From Panonychus citri (taxonomy: Eukaryota; Arthropoda; Arachnida; Trombidiformes; Tetranychidae), in the NCBI RefSeq assembly GCF_014898815.1, contig NW_026515530.1, positions 62,001 to 126,000 of the forward strand: a stretch of 64,000 nt of DNA. The letters are read 5' to 3'. This document shows positions 19,435 through 32,390 of this stretch, one piece after another. The position numbers and the translations under genes were made by a program. Every line of letters begins with the position of its first letter. Positions within the stretch are counted from its first letter, which is position 1. The notes beneath the pieces are model-generated. The model was not told the origin of the DNA. It worked only from the letters and a program-made list of their open reading frames with translations, and made no database searches.

Positions 19435-19820
19435 ATTTATGTTAATCATTTTTCAAAATTTCTATTAATTATTTTTTTTTCAAAAAGTCATATTCATTTT
19501 TTTTTCCAAAAATTCATGTTAATCATTTTTTGTAAAATTTCTTTTTTCAAAAAATTTACGTTAATCATTTTCATCAGAAATATTCGTAAAAAACGTTTTT
19601 TCAGATTTTTCCAGCATCTACTTAAGAATAGAAAACAATAAAAACTTCCTTGGGTCACTAAGATATGTTGAGGAATCAAGTGGTATGATGATAACCTAAA
19701 GAAAATAAAGAACTCTAGTGATCCCTATACAAATAGTATAAATGTATAGTATAATATTAGTAATACTCACCATTATAAATAGATCTATTATGATTAATAG
19801 GAATAAGGTCCAAAATAACA

Positions 19821-19911
19821 GGTATCAGGTATCAGGTATCAGGTATCAGGTATCAGGTATCAGGTATCAGGTAACAGGTATCAGGTAACAGGTAACAGGT
19901 ATCAGGTAACA
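19821..19911 (+). repeat. 7-bp tandem repeat, 13 units
   Basis: Thirteen contiguous copies of GGTATCA or GGTAACA. The variants alternate in the second half, so expansion was followed by point change. Confidence 0.95.
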
Positions 19912-20410
19912 GCTGAAGATGAATAGATAACTGGTTATCAGCAAGAATTAAACCTAATTGTCCCTAGAGGTATTCGCTTTGACTATTCAGGATCTTTTCG
20001 ATCTAACATCAAGACAAGGAATACTTGATTTTACATAGAAACCCTTCCTTTATATATACTTGTAGTTGCACAACAATAGTTACGTCCGAGAACATAAGAA
20101 TTCAGTTGACACTGAATTTAGGATATTCTGAATGAACTTTTCATGATGATCATGAAGACATGAGTTTTCTGGACATTTGTTTTCGAACAGAATAAAAAAA
20201 TCATCATCCATTTGGAAGATAAATGATGATAAATGAAAATCACAGAAGTGCTGCCATCTTCTGGTGAAAAAAAGTAAGTTAATTATAAAGTGTCGCCATC
20301 TTTTGAGTCAATCACAATTTAGGCGCGCATTTCAAATCGTTAAAAAATTTCTTCAGATTGTAATGATGTGCTCACTTTACTGAAAATACCACATGCACGG
20401 TCCTGAATGT

Positions 20411-20665
20411 GGTTAATTGTGACTTATCAGCACTTAATTGTAGTTAATTTGGCTTAATTGTGGTTAATTGTGACTTATCAGCACTTAATTGTAGTTAATT
20501 AGGCTTAATTGTGGTTAATTGTAACTTATCAGCACTTAATTGTAGTTAATTTGGCTTAATTGTGGTTGCTTGTGACTTATCAGCACTTAATTGTAGTTAA
20601 TTTGGCTTAATTGTGGTTAATTGTAACTTATCAGCACTTAATTGTGATTAATTTGGCTTAATTGT
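20411..20665 (+). repeat. 51-bp tandem repeat, five copies
   Basis: The unit starts GGTTAATTGTGACTTATCAG and ends GGCTTAATTGT. There are five copies with one to a few changes each. The array ends 4 bp before the left arm of the inverted repeat at 20670. Confidence 0.95.
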
Positions 20666-20669
20666 GTGG

Positions 20670-20707
20670 CCCGGTCTGGGACAAAAAGAGCGCGAAAATC
20701 ACCAGAC
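20670..20707. repeat. Left arm of 38-bp inverted repeat around the IAP gene
   Basis: It starts CCCGGTCTGGGACAAAAAG and is complementary without mismatch over 38 nt to 22155-22192. Each arm is also a small palindrome on its own (CCCGGTCTGG ... CCAGAC). It is GC-rich against AT-rich flanks. No target duplication is evident next to either arm. Confidence 0.9.
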
Positions 20708-20861
20708 TGAAACCAATTAAATATGACACTTGATTTATTGAAAGTTAAATCACTTTTAATTAAATGTAAATATAAATGGTCAAAACAATGATTACAGCAA
20801 TTAATTAGAAGAAATGAGGAGTAAAAATTGATTTCTCAGTTGAAAAATGTCAGTTAAATAA

Positions 20862-21485
20862 TTAATCAATGAAATGTGTCCGGACAGCCCTAATTATTGG
20901 ACACCTACATAAAGGACATCTAACTAAAGAAATAGCACATTCAAAACATGCAACTGCATGGTCACAGGGGGAGAATACAAGACCAACCTCATTATCAAGA
21001 CATACTTTACATGTATATCTCGATAAATCTGATGAAGGTCTTGGTGGTGGATTTAAAGGTCTTGAAGACATATATAAACTTTGCCTGGCTTCGATACATT
21101 GATTCCCTCTCTTTAGATAAATATAGGCACATAGTGGTGATCCATTAACATGCTCTATCCATGGGTCATCATCAGCATCCCAATTAGAAATACAGTGGCC
21201 ACAATGAAAACAAATAGTAACATCAGTATACCCTATTGTTTATTTGAAGAAAAAAAATATAATTTAGGTTCTTATAGAATATCTTAAAAGTAGAATAGAA
21301 AATTACCATTGTGGATGAAACCAGCTTCAGCCATTCTCGAAGGTACTATTGGATGACCTAGCGGCCACCTAGTGAATGTTTCGAGACGAGCATCAAAAGA
21401 TGAATAATTAATAAACAATGGTCTAAACACTCGTCTATGTCGTCTGATGGTTTCTGCTTCTCGAAAGTTTTGTGCTCTTCGCTGA
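20862..21485 (-). CDS. IAP-like protein: one BIR domain plus C-terminal RING (two exons seen)
   Basis: Exon 21485-21307 (5' limit uncertain, acceptor-like AG at 21486-21487), intron 21306-21233 (74 bp, GTAATT...AATAG), exon 21232-20862. The BIR reads ARLETFTRWPLG, MAEAGFIHNG, then the zinc site C-x2-C-x16-H-x6-C ending in DDDPWIEH. The RING is C-x2-C-x11-C-x-H-x3-C-x2-C-x6-C-x2-C, the exact IAP spacing, ending VRTHFID. IAPs bind caspases through BIR domains and ubiquitinate targets through the RING. Only one BIR is visible, so the protein is short. It lies head to head with the gene at 21772 and inside the 38-bp inverted repeat. The upstream exon and start codon were not found. Confidence 0.88.
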
Positions 21486-21771
21486 CTAATATTTTAGAAT
21501 AAACAAAAGAGAATATTGGACCAAACAGGATGTTGAGGAAAAAATTTAACACTTCTATGTTATATCTTTTGTCTTTTGACAGTTTCTGCAATTCATCAAT
21601 GACATCTGTTTAGTTAATGTTTTCTTAAGAAAAACTGTATTGAAGAAAAAAGACGATCTTAGAGTCAATTGTAATTTAGTTTCAGTTGTAGTCACTTTCT
21701 AGAGATAGAATCATCATCATCACATTCAATTCATTTTATTCATTCAGTTCTAATAATTAAATTGTGAAAAA

Positions 21772-22603
21772 ATGGTCATTAAAAACAACAGGTAAGCTAT
21801 TTGTGATATTATGTGTTGATTGAAACTTCCTTGTGATAATCGCTCTAATCTTCTCTTTCTCCAGGTTTGCATTTGGAGCGAGACCGCTGACACGAAAATT
21901 ACAGCGCATCATTGCTTCACTCTCATCAAACTCACCTGGCAAAAATATTCTCTCTAAAGAGGAAATTGAAGCCCTGAAGTTCGTATTAATTCAATGTCAT
22001 GATGTCCTTGTTACCAAAAAATCAAAAAAATCAGTTGGTATTAATACCATTGCCCTCCAGTGATTTGTGTTTTTTGTGAAATCATCAATTAAAAGTTAAT
22101 CATTCGTGATTAATTGATCAAAGTAATCAAATGAATTGTCATTAATTATTCCCGGTCTGGTGATTTTCGCGCTCTTTTTGTCCCAGACCGGGCAGTTTTA
22201 TTACTACTCTCATGTCTATGATATTGTTTTTAATTAACTTCATATATATTGTACTTATTTCAGGGATTTTTTGAATCAAAGGGGACCGGTAACACATAAG
22301 ATTGACCTGATCTTCTCATTACTTGAGATGTCCCACTCACTGAGTGATCGAAAGAAATTCATCGTTAAAAAAGTCTCAAAATATGCGATGGAAAGATTAA
22401 TAAACGGGCGAGCTACACAAATTACCCATCACCTTAATTCAAGGATTGATAGCTTGATTCAACAGTGTGTTGAAATCGATGACCAATTCAATCAAGAAGC
22501 GGCTAAAAACACGAAATTGTACGCAGAAAATTGGTCATTGAAAACTGCTCTAAAAATATCGCAGGATAAAAATCAAGATAATGAACTTTCATTCATTGAT
22601 TGA
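21772..22603 (+). CDS. Three-exon gene with possible death-effector-like fold
   Basis: Exons 21772-21791 (ATG), 21865-22059 and 22264-22603. Introns are 73 bp (GTAAGC...CTCCAG) and 204 bp (weak donor GTGATT, acceptor TTTCAG), giving about 184 aa. If intron 2 is not spliced the protein stops at 22063. The centre (NILSKEEIEALKFVL, then DLIFSLLEMSHSLSD) has the helix pattern of death effector domains, where 'E-L-x-x-L-K-F' and 'L-F-x-x-L-E' helices recur. The C-terminal part looks like a coiled coil (DSLIQQCVEIDDQF). AATAAA follows at 22722. Being divergent from an IAP gene makes a death-pathway role attractive, but the fold call is weak. The right arm of the inverted repeat lies inside intron 2. 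Confidence 0.5.
22155..22192. repeat. Right arm of 38-bp inverted repeat
   Basis: Exact reverse complement of 20670-20707. It sits in the second intron of the gene at 21772. The two arms enclose 1,523 bp that contain the visible IAP exons and exons 1-2 of the divergent gene, but not its exon 3. Confidence 0.9.
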
Positions 22604-22721
22604 GTGATTCGCAAAATGGGGACAAAACTAGGTGTAAAAACTCAATGGTTTCACCCCGATGGCCGAGGAAGAGGCCTTTGATTTCATTGTATAGCTATTT
22701 GCATAAACTCATCATCATTTC

Positions 22722-22727
22722 AATAAA
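22722..22727 (+). terminator. Poly(A) signal of the gene at 21772
   Basis: AATAAA about 120 bp after the stop at 22603, in an AT-rich 3' end. Confidence 0.5.
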
Positions 22728-22785
22728 AATTTCAATTTAAATTTACCGCTAAAAAAAGTGCTCAAAAAAAATTATTCAAAAAATT

Positions 22786-22893
22786 CTGGTCCAGAAGCCT
22801 CACTTGGTTCAGAACCCCCTGGTCCAGAAAACTCACTTGATTTAAAATCATCACTTGACTCTGGTCCAGAAGCATAACTTGGTCCAGAGTCTA
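22786..22893 (+). repeat. Degenerate CTGGTCCAGA repeats
   Basis: Four or five imperfect copies of CTGGTCCAGAA followed by TCACTTG, with variable spacing. The unit is itself nearly palindromic (CTGGTCCAG). Confidence 0.6.
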
Positions 22894-22899
22894 CCTTTT

Positions 22900-25800
22900 T
22901 CTAACTACTGTTTTGTGTAAGAGAGAAAGAAAGATTTCGGTACTGTGTGTTTACTGTTTTTTTGAAAAGAGATAAAAGGAAGTTAATTTACTGAGTTTTT
23001 TGAATCAGAATTGAATAGTTCCCTCACACGGGCGGCTAAAATACTGAATAATCACTTAGTTTACTATTTAGGTAGCACAAGATAATGGATTTTATTCAAA
23101 TCAACTACTTCTGCTTGCTTACAATTAAGTTTCTCAGATAGAATATTTCTTAATGCACAAGGTGACATTCAGGTAGAAAACAAAACAATTACTTGATCTA
23201 TTCATCTCCTTGATATTTTATTAAACTATTTCTTTTCCTTTCAAAAAGCGGGCAACTATCGTCACTTTATGAGGTCTAGTATTATCGTGGAATAGAATAG
23301 GTAGCATTATCAGCAGATATTCCTCCATGTTGGGATTATTTAACAGGGCCACATTTGATTTTCATCGTGCAATTTCTCACCGAGGTGGCTTTGTTTCATA
23401 ACATTTTAGTTATTTGATCATGAGTAAAGTCCGTCGACCAATCCAAAAGGAACAAAAATTTACAAAAAACATGAAGTTCTTGATAATTTATTAAATTAAT
23501 CAAAAAATCTTTCAGATTCATTGCTAGAAAAACTTATTCGCCTTTCGAAAATTTTGGCGGAAACTTAATAGATTCGCAGCCATCCAACCAGTATTTCTTT
23601 TAATAATTTTGTTTATCGAGTCTTATAACAAATCTTGTCCGCAAACTTAATGAAATTTGACCTCAGAACATGGCGATTGCTCTTGAAACTATTATAAGGT
23701 TAGAATATCAAATCATGAAAGATTTACTATTGAAGCTGCTTAAGGATTTTTTTAAAAATATCCTTATTTTTTGATTTATCAGTTAAAAAAGAGTAACGCT
23801 TATCTCAGTAGAATTTGTATCAATGTGTATGTATAGTTATAAAGAATACAATTAGAAAAGGTAAAAAATAAATAAGAACAAAATTGAGAATTCTGAAATT
23901 TCACTGAAATAGAATCGTCTTTTTATTTTAGTAAAGAGAATTACAAAGAAAAAGAGGGAGAGAGAGCAAAAAAATGATGAAAAAATGCTAAGAGGTATTC
24001 AACAGAATACAAGAAGAAAATGATTGCTACTTTTTTATAAGTTGAAAGTTATTTCCAAAATCAAAAGATTCGAGTTGAGTCTTGAACATTATACTAGAAA
24101 AGGAAAGGGAAAAGGCGGAATGAATAAGGGAAGGTACAGCTCGTGAACAATTTATTACACTATTGTCATAACTCACTGAATAGTAGTATTATATTTCACA
24201 CACACACATGAACTTATTTCATTTATAAACTTTGTCTTGGAATAAGATTAATGATGTCAAGTTTTGCTTCTTCTTTTCAACACCCACCCACTCAAATACC
24301 CTCCCTATTCAGCTAACAGACTCACACGAACCAATATTCATCATTCTATTATTTACGAAAATTTTTGGACATGATTATCAATTCCCAAAGATTTGATATA
24401 TTATAATACATATAAACATCGCCAATAACAATTTGAACTGAGTAGACTAATAAAATATTTCTCTATTTCTTTGGTCATGATGATAATTCAAACAGAATCG
24501 TATTTAAATCAGAAGAAAACAACAACAAAGATATTGATCAATTACCAAGCTGCTCTGTAATTATCATCATTATCTAATGATAACTATCTGGGAGGTGAAT
24601 ATGATCATAATCAGGATAATTTAATGAAATAAATTACATGATAATAGAGTGATAAATCAATTTTTCCATCTCGATGGAGACCAACAATCAACCAACTAAT
24701 CTCAATCCTCTTTGAGCATTATTTTTTTTCTTTATCATCTCAACAATTTTTACACCTTTTACACTTCAATCCATTAATACATAAAGGCTGAAAATAGGTT
24801 ATAAAATTATCTTTATCATCATTATCATCCAATTGGCCAATATATCAATTGCTATTAATTCACTTTATCTTCCTTCATTTTACTTTCTTCCCTTTGGCTT
24901 CAAGATTAATGATTCAAGAGATTCCATTTGTTCATGATGATCATCATGATACCAACCATTAAATTGCTTTCAATTCAAGGTGGGTATTCACACTTGATTT
25001 AGAACTTGAAAAAAAAATCTCAGAGTTATCATGAAATTATCATCAACTCAGGAACACCAATTGAAGACATAAATTTTTACCATCAAGATTTTCAATTCTT
25101 GCCTTATAAATTAATATCCAATCCTTTTTTATATTTATCATTGGGTGTTAATCAGATATTTTTTATTGTTAACCATTATCATTATCATTAATATACACAA
25201 ATGAATGAATTTTGAAATTAGCATTATAGTTAGTTAATTGTGAGTTGGTTAAATTGCTGATTACATGCGTTTAGTTGCTGATTTTGTATTTATGATCATA
25301 ATCATCATCATTTCAATTGTGAAATAATAATGATAATGGTTGATAACCACATGAATTAATAGCTGCTAATATTGTAACAATTTATAATTACAACAATTTG
25401 CCTTTTTTCATAATAATATAACCAATTTAAAAGCCACAATTAAATCAGAATGTGGATCATTAAGAATGATATTAGTGATTCTGGTAAATTGATAACAATT
25501 GACTTGATCAGCTAATCATATTGGTTAATGATGAGATTAATTATTCAGATAGTGAGAATTGATTTCTCATTTTAATAGATTCATAAAAAAATCAATGAAT
25601 TAAAACTCACTCAATTGGAGAGAGTAAAAGAGAGAAACTAATTTTTCATCATCATTAAAAAGATGAAAACAAAAAAAGTTTATGAGAAAATATTTATCAT
25701 GATGGATAATATTTCATTCATGGTAAATATTTCAATGAATGTGAAAACAATTAGATATGAAAATAGCAATTTGATGTATTCGTTGCAAGTATTTTCCATT

Positions 25801-28800
25801 GTTCCATCTCAATTTAACTCCCACTGAATAATAAAATCATCATGAATAGTTAGTTCCTTAATAATGTTATCCAGTAAAGTTACTCATGTTTCATAGTGAA
25901 TTGATTTTCAGGGTGTTCAGAATGAAAGAAGTGAAAAAAAAGTTTCAACTTTGTTTGAATAATAATTATCATGAAAGATGAGGAAAAATGAAGGAGAAAA
26001 AAAATTATTTTCTCTTAAGTTTCCAATTCTATGTATCATTTTAGTTCAGCCAAAGTGTTACATTTATATTTATCTTAATATGTCATTCATTTCATTCACT
26101 GAATCATGATAATGAATCAAAAAAAGCGAGACAATGTTCAGTAAATTATTGTTCCTTCTGCATGGTGGATACAATTAGAAATACAAAAAGTTTTTTTTCT
26201 CCAAAGGAAACAACTATGGCTCAACATTCAGCTTGGAATATGAAGGAAAGTAAGAAAGAAAAAATCTTCCTTCTAATTATGATTTAATCATTTTTCGTTA
26301 ATGATAAACAAATAACTTTCATTCCAAGAATCTTGATATGAATCTTAATAGTTAATGATAATAACTATCATCTATTGATATTCTGAATACCCTTTACTTT
26401 CAGTGTTTTTTATTGCTATTCATTTTCATCTGATTCTTAACCTGATTTTATAACTCATGTGGATGAATGGGTTTTCAAAAATTCAATTCTTCAATTATAC
26501 TGAGGTAATGAGATCGATACTGAATGATTATATCTAATTACATGATAATATCATGGTGTTGATTCAACATTTTCATGTGACTCTCTGTTGGAGCTCTAGA
26601 GACTAGTAGAAATTTATTTTTTTGTTAATGATAAATGATAAAAAAACATGGAAACATTTGAATAGCTCAAGGATTCTAATTATACCTTGTGGGTGGAGTT
26701 GAAAAGTTCTGGACTATGTTATCATGCTGACAGAATTCTGGAAATTTTATAAGATTTATTAACATGTTAATTATCGTGGAAAGAGATAAATGTTGAATTT
26801 CTTGAATCATCAGAAATTCGTTCAACCTTCTTTTCCATGTAATTATCATCAACACCTTGAAATTTATTCATTCATTCATTTATTCAGTTGTTGTTATTAT
26901 TCATTTTCATCCTGATGATGATGATAAAGATTATCATTTATCTCCAGTTATTAACATCATCTTAAGAAATGTTCAAGAGAATGATGAAAAAAAAGTTCTG
27001 ATGAGTTAATGAAGAAAAAGAAGAAAGTTTTTTTTTCTCGATTTGTCTCTTCAGTTAATCATGATCATACTCATGGTTCTGATTTGGATCAGGTTTCATA
27101 CTTTCCATGTTCTAATGATTAACAAGAAGATAAAGTTCAATTATTGTTCAATATTTTAGCCTAGAATTGCACTATTATGATCTTGAGTATAATTTTCAAT
27201 GACTAAGTTACGGAAATGTTAATTCTGACAGGGAAAATGTTGTCAACACAATAAACAACAACAAGTACAACTAATTATTCAGCATCTTTCATTATCAGGA
27301 CCAAAGTGATTCTGGAATCAAGGAAATCATGATAAACGATGTCATTATCATTATGGCCACAGGGAGTGATTGGAATGATATAAAAGAGAAAACAATTCTC
27401 TTAGTCATCAGGAAGAGTGAAAAAGAAAGGGGAAGAGAGGGATAAACAAAACGATAAGATGAAAGTAAAAGTGAAAGGATTCATCCAATGAAATTGGATA
27501 AACGATTCAATCCATTAGCGGGAAAATTTAAATTAACCCTTAAAACTAAGATCGGTAATTGTTTTCATCATCTTCTTTGACTGCTGATTGTTTGTTGTCT
27601 TTCTCGTCCACTGATTGTGTTATTTTCACTCCCATTTTCCTCAACTTGTTCGTGGAGTTTATTCAAGTTCCTCCCAGATTCTGTATATTCACCATGTTAG
27701 AGATCACCAACATGAAGGAATAAATTACTTTCTCTTTCTCATCATCAGCATCAATTGACCAAAAACAAGAGAGAAAAGTCAAAAGGAATTGAAAACAATT
27801 ACAGGGTGGATTTCATCAGAATTCTTATAATGATATTTTCTAATCTTTTTTTTTCTTCTCCGAGAGAAAAGCACCAAGAAGGTCAAAGATTGAGAGAACG
27901 AGGAAAGTAGGAGGTAATTGAGAGGAGGGCATTTAACATGGGTAAACAATCATCATCATCTTCTCTCTCTTTCTCTGATTGTTTCCTCTCCCTCCAAGAC
28001 TCATTGGAGATAATGATTATTTTGTTAGATTGTGATAACGCTTCTGAAAATGAGTTTACCCTGAAAAAAAACTAAACAAGGAAATCATGAAAATAGTTTC
28101 AAACTCTTAAATTTCATGTACCATGAGTTGAAAATGACCAAGTCAAGTTTACTGATGATAATGATAATAAGTTTAACAATATAATGTAATAAGCTGATTA
28201 AGTTTCACGGAAAACCATTAACAAGAAAAATATCAATCAGTTCGTAAACATGAATGGAATATCTGTTGAAATAGAAGAATCAAAGGAAAAAAGAGTAAAA
28301 AGTTTTAACCCTGAATGGCCTTTCGAATAGAATGAAAAATGATGAGAAAATTTATCAAAATTTTTCGCTGAATTTATCATGAGAGTGAGAGAGATATAAA
28401 AAAGAGAGCGAATAAAAAATCCAAAGAGAATTTGGAGAAAAAAAACAGAACCAAAAGTTTTTTCTCTTCAATCTCTATGAATACCATTATTCATTTTGAA
28501 CAATCATTTATTACATTCGTAATGTCCACAGCCCTGAAACCTAATATCGTGAGAGTAAATGAGCAAATATCAACGACGAGTTCACTTGAGAGGAAAAAAG
28601 CTAACGATTCTGACGATAATTGCTTGATGGGAAAAGGAATAAGAAGAAATTCATATTCAATTAATAGAGCGATTTTACTTTCGATCATCATGAAATTGAG
28701 GTGATTACGTTGAGATATTTACAGAACGATTTCATATATAAATATATTATCGATTAATTTTTATACGAATCATGCTGAGTAAATAATAGAAAAGAGATTA

Positions 28801-31000
28801 GCCTGATAACAGATATGTATTTATATTGTTAACACGAATTCGGGTTATTGAGGAAAATATATTCTAACCAGAATTTTCTGTTTTTCAATTTCCATTTTCG
28901 AGATAATATTTTTGGTTACAACTATTCTCTCTCTCTCTCTCTCTATCAATTTCTGGTTTCCTTTATCACTGGGTAAGAAGCTATTCGATACTATTGTTGA
29001 TTCTGTTTTCTCGGTGGTTTCATCTTGAGGTTACATACAAAGTTTATTTGTTCACAACAATAAACACACCAAATGTTTGTGTTAGTTTTTTTTCATTTCG
29101 AATGTTGAATTTGGAGAAAAAAAAGTTCTACCAATTTTCGCAACAAGGTCATGGTGGTAATGAAAATGCTACACAACTATTTCCAAGAGTAAACCATACC
29201 AAGTAAACTATCAAATATCTGAGATTGAGAGATCTGGGTGAAAGTGTAAAGCCATGGGTCAAGGGGAAGGGAGAAAATTCATTTTAGTTGAGCATTTGAA
29301 AAGAATCAATGATTTCAATATTTATTGATAACCAATGGAAAATGATAATAATGAAAAAAAGAGAGAAATAGAAACGAGAGAAACAAATGAGTCAACTGAT
29401 GTGTAAACATGAAGGTAAAAGGTTGATCGAAGGATAAAGATGAGAATATGTGAGACAGAGAGAGTGAGTGAATAAGTGAGAAACATGAACCTGAAATTTC
29501 AGGGAGAGTATTAGTAATAGTTGGAGAGGGAAAATTCAGAAAACCGGAACAAAGATTCAACTGATTCATTAAAAACGTTAAGGTTAATCTTAAACCTTAA
29601 CCCATTGATTGTCGTCGTATAATAACAACAATCAACTGTTCAATGAGTTTATTGTAATAATAATAATAATAATAATAATAACATGAGATGATGATTACAG
29701 GGAATACTGAAGATATATAAAGATGATAACAATAGTAATAACCATGAGTTTCAAATGGAGCATAGGATTGAGGATAATAGGACAATAGATTGTGATAATA
29801 GTTGATATAAAATTGGATTTTGAAGATGAAGAAAAAAATAATCGTTTTCTGTTTTTATTTTTTCATCTTCTTCTTTTTTCGTTACTGTTTTCCCACCGGT
29901 GGGTAATATACACACTCTCAACTCATACACTTCTATTGATTGCAATTTAAACATTACACTTTGATTTATCAGCCTTTTTTTTCAACAATTGAACATTATA
30001 TTGTGATCATTATCATGATTATTGTGTAAGGGATTTGAAAACTTTTATTTTCATGTTTTATCGTTACAATTAACATTGATTATTACATGATTACCGAAAG
30101 TGACAATTAGATTGACAATTTTACAGCTATTTAGATCATTAATAATCATAATTAACGGTAAAAACATTAAAGCAATTAAATGAGTGTTTGTTTACTTGCT
30201 CATAATGATAATCTGAATAATTTTACTGGTAATGAATTTAATTGCAAAATGTAATTAACTTTATCATAAAACTCTCGCTGATTGATTAAATTTGATCAAA
30301 TTTAATCTATTAAGTAAATAAGGTTATAACTATTACTCTGTCTGATGATTAACTTGATTGTAATTTAAGTGATACCATATACAAGATAACCATGAGAGGT
30401 TAAATCTAAACTTTGAATGAATAGAGGATTAGATTAGATTAGATTAGATTAACATGGAAACAAACTAAGACTGGAATACAAATGAATTTGTTATCATCTA
30501 TTGATGATATTGTTCAGCTGATCGAGTTAAGGGTTCAATTCTTGGTTCGATAACTTTCATCAAGGTGGAAATTTTCTCACTCTTCTTTTTACACCTTCAT
30601 GTTCATGCCCATCGGAATTTCATCATGAGGTGGATAAAAAAAGAGTGAAACTCTCAGCTCAATAGTGAAAGAGAAAGTAAAAGTAAAGAGGGTGATAGCA
30701 AGGAAGAGAGAGATGAAGATGAAGATGAAGATGACTTGTAAATCGTAACGAATTGAAATCATCCTCTTCCTCTCTGTCCACCCAAATCATGTTACCAAGA
30801 TAATGGAGTTATTTTCCTCTCTCATTGGGAGGGTCCGTGGTGATTCCCTGGTTAAAGGATGATAACAATGATGATGATAATGATGATAACGGTATATAAG
30901 TCATTCTATTATTTTATTTTTCCATTTCACATCAACATCATCTTTTCATCTTCATTTCTCATCGTTTTTTCTCGTTGCTTTTTTTCCACTTTTCTTTTTA
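22900..31000. other. Long gene-poor stretch
   Basis: I find no conserved domain or convincing exon pair in about 8 kb. Short simple repeats are present: CACACA near 24200, a CT run near 28927-28944, (AAT)n at 29654-29685, GATTA repeats at 30426-30450 and GATGAA/GAAGAT runs near 30712-30735. Open frames (e.g. 28432-28704, 29597-29785) are low complexity. It may be intronic. Confidence 0.5.
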
Positions 31001-31492
31001 TTTCATTCCCAATCAACAGAAGCTTTTTTGTTGAAGAAAATTGAACAATTTTTGAATCTTTTTTGATTCAAATTATGAATCAAAATTTGTTCAACAAAAA
31101 ATTGTCTCCATTTGAATTGATTAGGACTCAAAAGGGACTCAAATTTGTTTTTAAATATTCGGATACCGGATCTTACTTTTTTGATCCGAACTAATCAATT
31201 TTGAGTCAAATTGAAAATTGACCGCTCTTTTCAAAAACAATCAAAATTGAGAATTTTTCTAATTAATCTTTGATTTTATTGATAATAGGTAGAAGATATT
31301 TGATATCATAACTGGTATATAATTCTGAATATTTGGTCTTATAATTTTGGGTGAAAAGTAACAAAGATTTATAAAATTTTGAGCAATTAACATGGTATGA
31401 TTATGGGTAAAGATACAATTTCTTGACATTGAGTTTTCATAGATATAAATTTTTCTATTGAGATCATTTTCTGTAGTTTTATAAATACTAAA

Positions 31493-31761
31493 TTATTCAA
31501 TTCCAATGTCTTGAATGTTCTCGATCAAGTCGTTTCCATCAAAAGAATCCATTTCTTGATCCTGAACATTTTCCTCTTGGAATCTTTGTTTTGATTGATC
31601 ACGAATGAAGCTTTTTAAAGCCTTACGGAATTTACTTTGATCATAATATAAATTTTTCTTCTTATTGATTTTGTTTTCTAATTGAGTTTGGATATTTAAT
31701 CCATTTTTGTAGATCCAAGAAACACTTTGGATGATTGAAAATTGAGAATAGATTCTTGTAT
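31493..31761 (-). CDS. Probable terminal exon of unknown minus-strand gene
   Basis: An 88-codon open stretch begins right after a pyrimidine-rich acceptor-like sequence ending TTAATAAG. It reads TRIYSQFSIIQSVSWIYKNG, then QLENKINKKKN and a polar C-terminus to a stop at 31493. Its amino-acid composition is protein-like. It may be the last exon of the transposase gene upstream (32391-34670) or of another gene of the same transposon. No upstream partner exon was identified. Confidence 0.4.
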
Positions 31762-32390
31762 CTTATTAAATCAAAGAAAGAAAAACAAATTTGAAAAATA
31801 AGCATTAAAAAGATTCGTCATTGAGAAATTCGAAAAAGCTAAAAATGAAATTACATTTAACCATGATGAGAGAACTTTGAATAATTGATTTTTCTTAATT
31901 GTTGCTAATATATAATGATGAAGATGATGGTGATGATGATGATGAAGATGATGAAGATGATAGAGATGCTGATGATGATGTTGATAACACGGAAGATGGT
32001 TAAGATTGAATAATTGAAAATTAGGAATTAAAACAAAAGTATTTGAACCACAAGCTTATTTCAACCTTTATGAATTCACAGAAATATTCACAATTAACAA
32101 AGAAATTACAATTTTCGAACACTTAAAGACACTGAAAATTATGCGAACGACGATTAGTTGATGATCTTATTACTAAGAATCAAGAAAATCAAATTAATTT
32201 GTTGATTTTTCACAATTCAAATGTCCACGTTAAAAATTGAACAAAAAAGCGTCAACTAAGTAATCACACATGTATTTCGGGCTGAAAGTGGTACTCTGAA
32301 CGAAAATGGCTTTTTTTATATTCGCGCCAAGTTCAATCAGTTTGAATCTTTGTTCCTTGTTTGATTTTATCTCGAAAATATGGTCGAATT

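Noticed and set aside
19821..20665. Repeat arrays considered as a CRISPR-like array
   Set aside because: The units are contiguous without unique spacers and the context is eukaryotic. They are ordinary tandem repeats.
21358..21591. 77-aa minus-strand frame upstream of the IAP BIR exon
   Set aside because: It runs through the BIR exon in the wrong frame. Only part of it could be an upstream exon, and no convincing donor was found.
29597..29785. Tyr-rich minus-strand frame
   Set aside because: Generated by the (AAT)n microsatellite at 29654-29685.
30420..30560. Possible tRNA (GGTTCGA-like box near 30545)
   Set aside because: No cloverleaf can be formed around it and the upstream part is a GATTA repeat.
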